Shown: piece by piece, positions 15,330-21,395 of the stretch
Layout: every line of letters begins with the position of its first letter
How positions within the stretch are numbered: the stretch's first letter is position 1
NCBI GenBank assembly: GCA_034437455.1
Contig: DAOTUB010000112.1
Coordinates: forward strand, 1-22,853
Length of the DNA: 22,853 bases
Direction: 5' to 3'
From: DAOTUB01 sp034437455
GTDB taxonomy: Bacteria > Chloroflexota > Anaerolineae > B4-G1
Notes under the pieces: model-generated
The model's database searches: none
The model's input: only the letters and a program-made list of their open reading frames with translations
What the model was told of the DNA's origin: nothing
Program-made: the position numbers and the translations under genes

Positions 15330-15536
15330 TTACATGCCGCCCCGCTGATCCTTGAACGTCTGCTGACGGCTCTTGCGCAGTTTGGCGGCCTTTTTGCGCT
15401 TCCGGATCACACTCGGCTTTTCAAAAAAGCGGCGGCGGCGCGTCTCCCATAACACGCGGTCAGAGTGCACCTTTTTGTTAAAGCGCTTCAGCATGGATTC
15501 AAAAGACTCACCGGATTGAACTACGACTTTGGTCAT
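15330..15536 (-). CDS. rpsU: Small ribosomal subunit protein bS21
   Basis: This 68-residue, strongly basic protein has the S21 signature. It begins with SFESMLKRFNKKV and continues through ETRRRRFFEKPSVIRKRKKAA to a lysine/arginine-rich tail. S21 joins the 30S platform near the anti-Shine-Dalgarno region of 16S rRNA. ATG at 15536 has AGGAGGAG seven bases upstream, a strong site. Directly ahead is a perfect consensus promoter with a leader of about 30 bases. The yqeY-like gene follows on the same strand. Confidence 0.98.
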   Translation of the reverse strand: MTKVVVQSGESFESMLKRFNKKVHSDRVLWETRRRRFFEKPSVIRKRKKAAKLRKSRQQTFKDQRGGM

Positions 15537-15571
15537 ACGCTTCTCCTCCTGATTCTTGTTGTAACGGGTTC

Positions 15572-15608
15572 ATTATAATCGTGCATTGCGGGCTTGTCAA
15601 GCAATGCA
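15572..15608 (-). promoter_or_regulatory. Perfect consensus promoter of rpsU with overlapping palindrome
   Basis: On the minus strand TTGACA (15595-15600), exactly 17 bases, and TATAAT (15572-15577) match the sigma-70 consensus at all twelve positions. A perfect 8-bp inverted repeat, TGCATTGC (15582-15589) and GCAATGCA (15601-15608), encloses the -35 element. It could be an operator that blocks the -35, although the sequence may also be an incidental hairpin. Confidence 0.85.
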
Positions 15609-15667
15609 ATACCAGACACATTCAACATCGAGACGATGGACATGCCGATGGCTGACTCCCCCTAGGC

Positions 15668-16318
15668 TCAAGCCTCTGGTTCCCAAACATCCACGATCTC
15701 GATACCCGCGGCCTCCAATGCTTGCACAGCGGTCTCCCGCTCCACCTGATCTAATCGGAAAGCCACTAATCGGTCTTTGGGTTTCTCGCCCCAAAAGACG
15801 CCCAGCGAATGGATATTGACTCCCAGCGCCGCCACCTGATTCACAACCCGAGCCAGGCTGCCCACCTCTTCCGGAATAACAATGGTTACGCGCAGCGATG
15901 GGTATCCACCTCCAAGGCCTTCTACGAAAACGCGAAATATGTCCGTGTCGCTGATGATGCCAATCAACTTGTCATCCTCGACGATGGGTAAACAACCAAT
16001 GCGATGGTCCACCATCACACGAGCTGCTTCCTCGAGGGGTAGATCGGGACCCACGGTAACAACCGGCCCTTGTATGATCTGGCCAACTGTTGTGCGCGCG
16101 AGAATATAGTCCACCTCGAAAACACTGAGCGTGGTGGTCGGAGTCGGCGCGGCATAGACCAGGCTCTTCTCGGTCACGATGCCGACCAGTTTATCGTTCT
16201 CATCCAGCACCGGCAAGTGGCGGAACGGTTTACTGCGAATCAACTCCAACGCATCCTTCAGGTTCGTGTCGGTTGTGATAGTAAGCGGATCAGACGTCAT
16301 TCGATCTTTGACTAACAT
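15668..16318 (-). CDS. CBS-CBS-ACT domain protein (AcuB-like)
   Basis: This is a 216-residue cytoplasmic sensor protein. Two CBS motifs (about 1-56 and 76-132: MTSDPLTITTDTNLKDALELI, then HLPVLDENDKLVGIVTE; GPVVTVGPDLPLEEAARVM, then GCLPIVEDDKLIGIISDTD) should form one adenosyl-nucleotide-binding Bateman module. A C-terminal ACT-like domain (about 142-212: SLRVTIVIPEEVGSLARVVNQV, ALGVNIHSLGVF) suggests additional amino-acid binding. The order matches AcuB-type proteins, but the acu genes are absent here. ATG at 16318 follows AAAGGAG. It is the last gene of an operon and starts 40 bases after the HIT gene. Confidence 0.93.
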   Translation of the reverse strand: MLVKDRMTSDPLTITTDTNLKDALELIRSKPFRHLPVLDENDKLVGIVTEKSLVYAAPTPTTTLSVFEVDYILARTTVGQIIQGPVVTVGPDLPLEEAARVMVDHRIGCLPIVEDDKLIGIISDTDIFRVFVEGLGGGYPSLRVTIVIPEEVGSLARVVNQVAALGVNIHSLGVFWGEKPKDRLVAFRLDQVERETAVQALEAAGIEIVDVWEPEA

Positions 16319-16358
16319 GCTCTCTCCTTTACTGGTATGCGTTTCCTCGTTCTCCTCT

Positions 16359-16700
16359 CTATCCGGGCGGCCAGCCCAGCGGGCGCCCACCCAACAGATG
16401 CACGTGTAGATGAAATACAGATTGACCGGCCAGAGAGCCGGTGTTGATCACCAAACGATACCCATCGGCAACGCCCTCTTGCTCTGCCAGATGACGGGCG
16501 ACGACGAACAGCTTCCCCAGTAACACTGCGTCCGCTTGCTCAACCCGATCCACACCCGCGATGTGGCGATTGGGAACGATGAGGATGTGGGTAGGCGCGC
16601 GGGGGTTGAGATCGTGGAAGGCGGTCACGTCATCGTCCTGGTAGACGACGCGGGCCGGGGCCTTTCCGCTCACAATGCGACAAAAGATACAATCACTCAC
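16359..16700 (-). CDS. HIT-family (Hint-like) nucleotide-binding protein
   Basis: This 113-residue protein has the histidine triad HLHVH (His97, 99, 101) near the C-terminus, preceded by INTGSLAGQSV. The N-terminus, SDCIFCRIVSGKAPARVVYQDDDVTAFHDLNPRAPTHILIVP, is typical of Hint/HinT hydrolases, which cleave adenosine phosphoramidates and aminoacyl-adenylates. GTG at 16700 overlaps the mtaB stop by four bases (GTGA) and has GGAGG seven bases upstream. It is the third gene of the DUF2061-mtaB-HIT-CBS operon. Confidence 0.97.
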   Translation of the reverse strand: MSDCIFCRIVSGKAPARVVYQDDDVTAFHDLNPRAPTHILIVPNRHIAGVDRVEQADAVLLGKLFVVARHLAEQEGVADGYRLVINTGSLAGQSVFHLHVHLLGGRPLGWPPG

Positions 16701-17941
16701 TCTATCACCTCCCCCATCAGATAGCCGTTCCGCATGCCGAACAACTGTGTGAGGGTGATTCGGTTGTGCAAGTCGTCCTCTGTGTGCGAAGCAACCCGCA
16801 GGTAATTGTCGGTCAGTCCGATCCAGAGACCATCGTCCCGGCGCTGTTCCCACAACACCCCCATCTCTCGCCCCACAAACCGCCGGCGGAAGCGACGCGC
16901 TTGCTCGACGCCCAGTTCACGCATCACGCGCGCCCTGGCCTGACGTTCTTTGTGCAACACCTGGTCGGGCAGCCGGATAGCGGGTGTGCCCGGACGGGGA
17001 GAATAAGGGAAAACGTGAAGCCGCGCAAATCCCATCTCTGCCACAAAATCACGACTGGCGTGGAAGGCAGCCTCGTCCTCGCCGGGGAAACCGACGAGAA
17101 TGTCGGTGGTCACGGCCAGACCGGGGATCATCGCGCGAGCGGCCCTCACCAGCCGAGCGAACGCCGCCGTGGTAATGCGGCGACCCATGCGGCGCAAGGT
17201 CTCGTCGCAGCCAGCTTGCAGCGGCAGGTGGAGTTGTCGGCACAGGCGCGGGCTTTTCCACAACTCGAAAAAGCTCTCGTCCAGATCCCAGGGCTCCAGC
17301 GACGAGAGGCGGAGGCGCGGCAAGTCAGTCTGAGCCAGCAACGTGACGATCAGCGCGCGCAGGCCGCCGGGTAACTTGAAATCGCGGCCATAAGACCCCA
17401 GGTTCACGCCGGTCAGCACGACCTCCTGGCATCCCTCCTCGACGAGCGCCTGCACCTCGGCAACGACGTCGCTCAAAGGGCGGCTGTGAGCCGGGCCGCG
17501 CAAAAGACGGATGACACAATACGTGCAGTGATTATCACAGCCATCCTGCACCTTGACAAAAGCGCGGGTGCGAAGGAGCAGAGGAGCGGAGGAGTACGGG
17601 TGTGGAGGGTCAGCGAGAACAATGTCCGTCGTCCGGTCTTTTTCTGCGTTGGGGATGGCCCAAGCTACGCCAGAGAGCTTGGCGCTCGTCTCGGGGTGCA
17701 GGGTGGGATAGCAGCCGACGATGGCGATACGGGCCTCGGGGTTGGCGCGGGCCAGAGCCTCGACGCGGTGGCGCGTCTTGCGCTCGGCCTGGGCGGTGAC
17801 GGCGCAGGTATTGAGGATGCAAAGCTCGGCCTGGGCCGGTTTGGAGACGACAGAGTGGCCGGCGGCAGTGAATTGTCGAGCCAGCGTCTCGATCTCGCTC
17901 CAATTCAAGCGGCAACCCAGGCTTTGCAAATAGATGTTCAT
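16697..17941 (-). CDS. mtaB: tRNA (N6-threonylcarbamoyladenosine) methylthiotransferase MtaB
   Basis: This 414-residue radical SAM enzyme adds a methylthio group to t6A37 of tRNAs that read ANN codons. The N-terminal UPF0004 domain supplies cluster cysteines 10 (SLGCRLN), 46 (NTCAVT) and 77 (GCYPT). The radical SAM motif is CDNHCTYC (135, 139, 142), and a TRAM-like C-terminus begins near FVGREMGVLW. SLGCRLN and NTCAVTAQAERKTRH favour MtaB over MiaB or RimO. ATG at 17941 overlaps the DUF2061 stop by one base (TGATG). Longer upstream frames lie antiparallel or out of frame over DUF2061 and are not used. The HIT gene overlaps its stop. Confidence 0.95.
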   Translation of the reverse strand: MNIYLQSLGCRLNWSEIETLARQFTAAGHSVVSKPAQAELCILNTCAVTAQAERKTRHRVEALARANPEARIAIVGCYPTLHPETSAKLSGVAWAIPNAEKDRTTDIVLADPPHPYSSAPLLLRTRAFVKVQDGCDNHCTYCVIRLLRGPAHSRPLSDVVAEVQALVEEGCQEVVLTGVNLGSYGRDFKLPGGLRALIVTLLAQTDLPRLRLSSLEPWDLDESFFELWKSPRLCRQLHLPLQAGCDETLRRMGRRITTAAFARLVRAARAMIPGLAVTTDILVGFPGEDEAAFHASRDFVAEMGFARLHVFPYSPRPGTPAIRLPDQVLHKERQARARVMRELGVEQARRFRRRFVGREMGVLWEQRRDDGLWIGLTDNYLRVASHTEDDLHNRITLTQLFGMRNGYLMGEVIE

Positions 17942-18237
17942 CAATCCACGTACCCCAGTTGCTTCAGATGTTCTCGCACGGCCTCCATATCCTCTGGAGT
18001 CAAGCGCTGCTTCACCGGCAAGCCCGCCAGCGGGTGTTTCGCCCGGCCCCACGAGATGCGCTCCCACGCTCGCTCGTGGTAGTAATACAGAACGACGCGA
18101 ATGCCGTGAAACAAAACCGTGATCACCGACATCTCCTTCCAATCGCCGGTGACCAGATAGGCGATCGAGCCTAACAGCGCGATACCGATGATGCGCCAAA
18201 CGATGGACTTGGCCCAAGAACGTTTCGTTGTATCCAT
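17941..18237 (-). CDS. DUF2061 small membrane protein
   Basis: This 98-residue protein has two short membrane helices, SIVWRIIGIALLGSIAYLV and SVITVLFHGIRVVLYYYHERAWERI. The pattern KSxxWRxxGxxxT and the motif HxxRxxLYYxHERxWxRIxWG are characteristic of the DUF2061 family, whose function is unknown. The C-terminus is a hydrophilic tail (RLTPEDMEAVREHLKQLGYVD) that is not part of the usual domain. ATG at 18237 has AAAGG seven bases upstream; a TTG at 18243 is less likely. The stop overlaps mtaB by one base, making it the first gene of a four-gene operon. Confidence 0.92.
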   Translation of the reverse strand: MDTTKRSWAKSIVWRIIGIALLGSIAYLVTGDWKEMSVITVLFHGIRVVLYYYHERAWERISWGRAKHPLAGLPVKQRLTPEDMEAVREHLKQLGYVD

Positions 18238-18276
18238 ACACAACCTTTCTACTAAAAATCTATCGGTCAGAACGCT

Positions 18277-18295
18277 CTGGCTCTTTCAAAGCCAG
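18277..18295 (-). terminator. Short hairpin between the AbiEii partner gene and DUF2061
   Basis: CTGGCT (18277-18282) and AGCCAG (18290-18295) make a 6-bp stem around a seven-base loop. No strong U-tract follows on the minus strand. It is the only structure seen after the small partner gene and may act as a weak terminator. Confidence 0.25.
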
Positions 18296-18320
18296 TGCCA
18301 ATGCGTTAAATCAATCCGAA

Positions 18321-18629
18321 TCACACGTACTTTAGGCAAGGATCTTGTTCGATATAGGCCAGCCGCGTCCCTAAATAAGGCAAATGTTCCAGGCCGTGCC
18401 ATTCTCGCAGCAGATGATAAACTGGTGATGTGAGCAAACGACAAGCATCCACTGCCTCGCGCCACTCAGGACGGCATATCTCCTCCACCGTCTCTGGGTA
18501 AGGTAACAGACCAAAATCCCACGCCGAGCACAGACGCGCAACAAAGTCCACCCGGTCGGCCAGGGTATCCAGCGCCTCCGGTGGTTCCTTATCAGGATAG
18601 AGCGTGCCGTCAATCCACAAAGAGGGCAT
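18321..18629 (-). CDS. Small hypothetical protein downstream of the AbiEii-like gene
   Basis: This 102-residue protein is rich in Leu, Glu and aromatic residues, with no signal or membrane segment. I do not recognise a family. It begins MPSLWIDGTLYPDK and includes RVDFVARLCSAWDFGLLPYPETVEEI and LREWHGLEHLPYLGTRLAYIEQDP. Its ATG (18629) lies 20 bases inside the end of the AbiEii-like gene, so the two would be translated together. The amino-acid content looks coding, not random. An accessory or antitoxin role is suggested only by position; the usual AbiEi antitoxin gene precedes its toxin and is larger. Confidence 0.6.
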   Translation of the reverse strand: MPSLWIDGTLYPDKEPPEALDTLADRVDFVARLCSAWDFGLLPYPETVEEICRPEWREAVDACRLLTSPVYHLLREWHGLEHLPYLGTRLAYIEQDPCLKYV

Positions 18630-19327
18630 CTAGAAACTCTTTCTTGAACCACGCGCGCATTTGTCTCGCTGCCTCTTGGTCGGCAGATTCAGGAATCCGT
18701 TCCAGAGGACGATGCGCCGTGATACGGGCCAGATGAGTCTGCACGGCCAGGCGAGCACGGCTGGCATCGATATCGTTTCCAGCACGCTGTTGCCGCTCCC
18801 GCCACAACGCCCAACTCTGCGCCGGCATCACCACGTCAGCCTGACACAACGTGTAGATATCCAAAAAGTCTCGGGGAGCGCCTCTTTCGACCAAAGCGAC
18901 CATTTTGCTGGCTACCAGATCTTTCAGGCTGTCCAACAACACAGCAGTCCAAGGAATTGGACGGGAAGGCTCCAATTGAGCCGAACGATGGGCGATCTGG
19001 AAACTAAAGACCCGCTGGCCTTCTTGTGTCAATTCCACGCTGACCACCTCTCCCCACGACCGCATACTCACCGATCCGTAGGGATGAAGCGCCTCTTGCA
19101 CAACCTGGACGACCCGCTGCCGATCTGCTTCCGTCGCCTCCGGCATCCACATCGCGCGTGGAACGATACTCATAGTAGTGAGCCAGTCCCAGTGCGCCGC
19201 CCAGGGAGATCTTGTGTCCCAACCCACGGGCAGCAAGAGCCTCCAGACATACCAAGGCATGTTCGGAAATCCGACGCGGTCGGCTCGGCTGGTGTGTTTC
19301 ATTCCATCCAGCCAACGTTCGTCCCAC
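18610..19327 (-). pseudogene. AbiEii/AbiGii-type nucleotidyltransferase, frameshifted
   Basis: The gene reads in two frames. GTG at 19327 (GGAGG seven bases upstream) encodes about 60 residues including HALVCLEALAARGLGHKISLGGALGLAHYYEYR then STRDVDA, the nucleotidyltransferase core with its catalytic DVD. After about 19142 homology continues in another frame: PEATEADRQRVVQVVQEALHPYG, SMRSWGEVVSVEL, DLVASKMVALVERGAPRDFLDIYTLCQ, to a stop at 18610. These are AbiEii-family landmarks. The family usually reads DVDAWW at the break, and an 11-base loss between short GTGGATGCC repeats would explain the shift. The intact product would be about 240 residues. A sequencing error remains possible. Confidence 0.75.
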
Positions 19328-19959
19328 TACGGTTCCTCCACGCGCAGGTTGTCAAAGTGAACCTCCACCCCGGTCTCGAAAAAGGAGCCGGCGTAGAGGC
19401 CAACGTCGCCCTGGCGATAGCCCGTATCCTCAACCTGGATCAGTTCAACGCCGTTGACCAGAAAAGTCAGCTTCGCGCCACGGCAGATAACCTCTAAAAG
19501 ATTGGTCGCCGCGCCCTGCTGAATTGCATCGGATGACGCCCAATCGCCGTTCAGAGGTTCCCACGTCTCGCCGTCGTACTTGCTGACCTGGTAGTAGCCA
19601 TCGCCGCTGATGGAGAAGCGGTAGAAATGTTTGGCGTCCTGCATCCGCGCCAGCACACCATACTCGTTGTCGTCGGGACCGGCGACCTGCCTAGCCTCGA
19701 CAGCCAGGTGAAAGTCAGAAAACTCGCGCCCGGCAAAAGCCCAGGCAAGACGGTTGGGAGATTGGATGAGGATACGCATCACCCCTTCGTGATATTCGAC
19801 CTTTGCAGAGGCGTCCGACTCGACCTGCCAACCACTGGCCGGATCAGAAAAATCGTCGCTCCACGGCAATTGCCCCCCTGCCTCCCCACAGCCAACCAAC
19901 AAAAGCACCAACATCACAACAAGCCATCGTCTATCCATCATCGTTGACATTGTCCTCAT
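19327..19959 (-). CDS. Lipoprotein with laminin-G/DUF1080-like beta-sandwich (paralog 1)
   Basis: This lipoprotein of up to 210 residues has a signal peptide ending LLLVGC. The mature domain follows a concanavalin-like pattern: DDFSDPASGWQ, AWAFAGREFSDFHLAVEARQV, NEYGVLARMQDAKHFYRFSISGDGYY, LEVICRGAKLTFLVNGVELIQV and YRQGDVGLYAGSFFE, ending FDNLRVEE. Such domains (LamG, 3-keto-disaccharide hydrolase DUF1080) bind or process sugars, but no catalytic set is visible. The start is uncertain: ATGs at 19959, 19950 and 19941 are in frame, and GAGG favours 19950 or 19941. The stop overlaps the AbiEii-like GTG by one base. It is a tandem paralog of the next gene upstream. Confidence 0.85.
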   Translation of the reverse strand: MRTMSTMMDRRWLVVMLVLLLVGCGEAGGQLPWSDDFSDPASGWQVESDASAKVEYHEGVMRILIQSPNRLAWAFAGREFSDFHLAVEARQVAGPDDNEYGVLARMQDAKHFYRFSISGDGYYQVSKYDGETWEPLNGDWASSDAIQQGAATNLLEVICRGAKLTFLVNGVELIQVEDTGYRQGDVGLYAGSFFETGVEVHFDNLRVEEP

Positions 19960-19985
19960 CCGTCGTCGTCCTGCAATCCGCTGTT

Positions 19986-20633
19986 CTAAGGCTGAGTGAT
20001 GACCAAGTCGTCAAACTGAACACGAACGTCGCCCACAGCGCCGCTCCCGACCCCGACCCCCACGTCTCCCCGCGCGTGTGCGTCATCTGTGACCGTCTCT
20101 AGCAATTGCCCATTCGCGTACAGGCTCAGGGTATCTCCCTGGCAGACTGCCAGAAGATGATTGTCCTGCTCGCCCGTCTTGATGGCGGCTGAGAAAGTCA
20201 TCTGACTGCCATCGCCGGTAATGATCTTCATATCGCCGCCGTCCGCGCGCCGAAAGATGGCATAGTACCCATCGGCGCTGATGGCAAAGTAGTAAAAGTT
20301 GTCCAGATCCGCGTGACGACACATGACGCCGAAATGACTATCCTGAGAGCCCGAGGCGAGACGGACATCCACATCCACGCTCACGTCGTCGAATTGCTCG
20401 CCGGGGTTGGCCCAAGTGAACCAATACGGCTCGTGCAATGTGATGACGTACTTGCCATCCTCGTAACCCCGTTCGAACGTCTCGCGCTGATCCTCGCCCC
20501 AGCCGCCACCCCGATCGCTAAAGTCATCCTGAAAGAGACTCCCTTGCTCATCACCTGGGGCGCAGCCATAGAGCAACGACAGCAAGGCAAAGACGAGCAA
20601 GCAACACGTCAAGCGCCAATTCCATTGATTCAT
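19986..20633 (-). CDS. Lipoprotein with laminin-G/DUF1080-like beta-sandwich (paralog 2)
   Basis: This 215-residue lipoprotein has its signal peptide ending LLYGC (Cys24). The domain parallels paralog 1: DDFSDRGGGWG, WFTWANPGEQFDDVSVDVDVRLA, SHFGVMCRHADLDNFYYFAISADGYY, LLAVCQGDTLSLYANGQLLETV and ARGDVGVGVGSG, ending FDDLVITQP. The two genes arose by tandem duplication and are now well diverged. ATG at 20633 is preferred because GGGGGAAGG adjoins it; an ATG at 20666 has no ribosome site. A good promoter lies just upstream. A role in glycan binding at the cell surface is plausible but not shown. Confidence 0.88.
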   Translation of the reverse strand: MNQWNWRLTCCLLVFALLSLLYGCAPGDEQGSLFQDDFSDRGGGWGEDQRETFERGYEDGKYVITLHEPYWFTWANPGEQFDDVSVDVDVRLASGSQDSHFGVMCRHADLDNFYYFAISADGYYAIFRRADGGDMKIITGDGSQMTFSAAIKTGEQDNHLLAVCQGDTLSLYANGQLLETVTDDAHARGDVGVGVGSGAVGDVRVQFDDLVITQP

Positions 20634-20677
20634 CCTTCCCCCATTCACACGACAATGCTCCAGCATCGAATGATAGC

Positions 20678-20705
20678 ATTATAGCACGGGCGGGTGGTTT
20701 GCAAA
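20678..20705 (-). promoter_or_regulatory. Promoter of the paired lipoprotein genes
   Basis: On the minus strand TTTGCA (20700-20705), 16 bases and TATAAT (20678-20683). The expected transcript starts near 20671, about 38 bases before the preferred ATG. The -10 is perfect; the -35 is weak. Confidence 0.55.
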
Positions 20706-20800
20706 AGCACGAAACCGAATCAAATAGTCCACGACATGGCACTCAATTGGAACTTTGCATCCCAACGGAACGTCTGGAAAGTAGAAGCGGAGGTACAAAT

Positions 20801-21295
20801 ATGATCACGAGCAAGTTGTTACCGTTGCTAATAATCGTTGGCCTGATCACAGGCTGTGCCGAGAGCACACGGGTGCCTGTCACTCCGGAATCATTCTCTT
20901 TCCCAACACAAACAAAGGACACACTTCCCTCGCCTGCCGACGAGACGCCAGGCGCACCCGTTGATCGAGCGACGCCGCATCTATCTCCCACAGCGTCTCA
21001 ACCGGGCCGTCCCACCGTTACGTCGATGCCAGATCCAGAATTAGTTGTGGCACAGGCGGTGACTGCTCTATCGGCGCGGCTGGATGTGGCTCCCGAGATG
21101 ATCGAGATTATCCGCGTCAGCACGGACGAATTTCCAATACAAAACCTCGGTTGCCCCTCCCAAAAAGGTAAAGAGCCAGAGCCAGTACAACCTGCCTTCG
21201 TGACCGGGCGCGAGATCGTGCTGGCCGTGGGCGACCGCAGGTATACCTACCGCGCTCACGGGAGTGCGTTGGTCTTTTGCAAGGAGAAACCGTAA
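20801..21295 (+). CDS. Lipoprotein with small conserved C-terminal module
   Basis: This 164-residue lipoprotein has a signal peptide ending ITGC (Cys19). Residues 20-75 are a Pro/Thr/Ser-rich linker. The C-terminal ~90 residues (VVAQAVTALSARLDVAPEMIEIIRV, LGCPSQKGKE, VTGREIVLAVGDRRYTYRAHG, ALVFC) look like a small alpha/beta domain with two cysteines that could form a disulfide. I recognise similar modules in Chloroflexota lipoproteins but know no function. ATG at 20801 has GGAGG seven bases upstream; longer in-frame starts lack one. It is the only plus-strand gene in the right half and converges on the secreted-protein gene. Confidence 0.85.
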   Translation: MITSKLLPLLIIVGLITGCAESTRVPVTPESFSFPTQTKDTLPSPADETPGAPVDRATPHLSPTASQPGRPTVTSMPDPELVVAQAVTALSARLDVAPEMIEIIRVSTDEFPIQNLGCPSQKGKEPEPVQPAFVTGREIVLAVGDRRYTYRAHGSALVFCKEKP

Positions 21296-21328
21296 TTCAG
21301 GTAAAGCTGCTGTTTGCGGGTTACATAG

Positions 21329-21363
21329 AGAGAGCCACCGGAGATAATCTCCGGTGGCTCTCT
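21329..21363. terminator. Perfect 16-bp hairpin between convergent genes
   Basis: Arms 21329-21344 and 21348-21363 pair without mismatch around the loop TAA. The stem lies between the stop of the plus-strand lipoprotein (21295) and the stop of the minus-strand secreted protein (21396), the standard site for a bidirectional terminator. U-tracts on both sides are poor. Confidence 0.75.
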
Positions 21364-21395
21364 TGCTATCCCCTCAGAGAGACCCGCCTGCTAGA

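Noticed and set aside
19135..19160. Programmed frameshifting in the AbiEii-like gene
   Set aside because: There is no slippery heptamer and no stimulatory structure at the junction, and residues expected at the joint (WW) are missing, which fits a deletion better.
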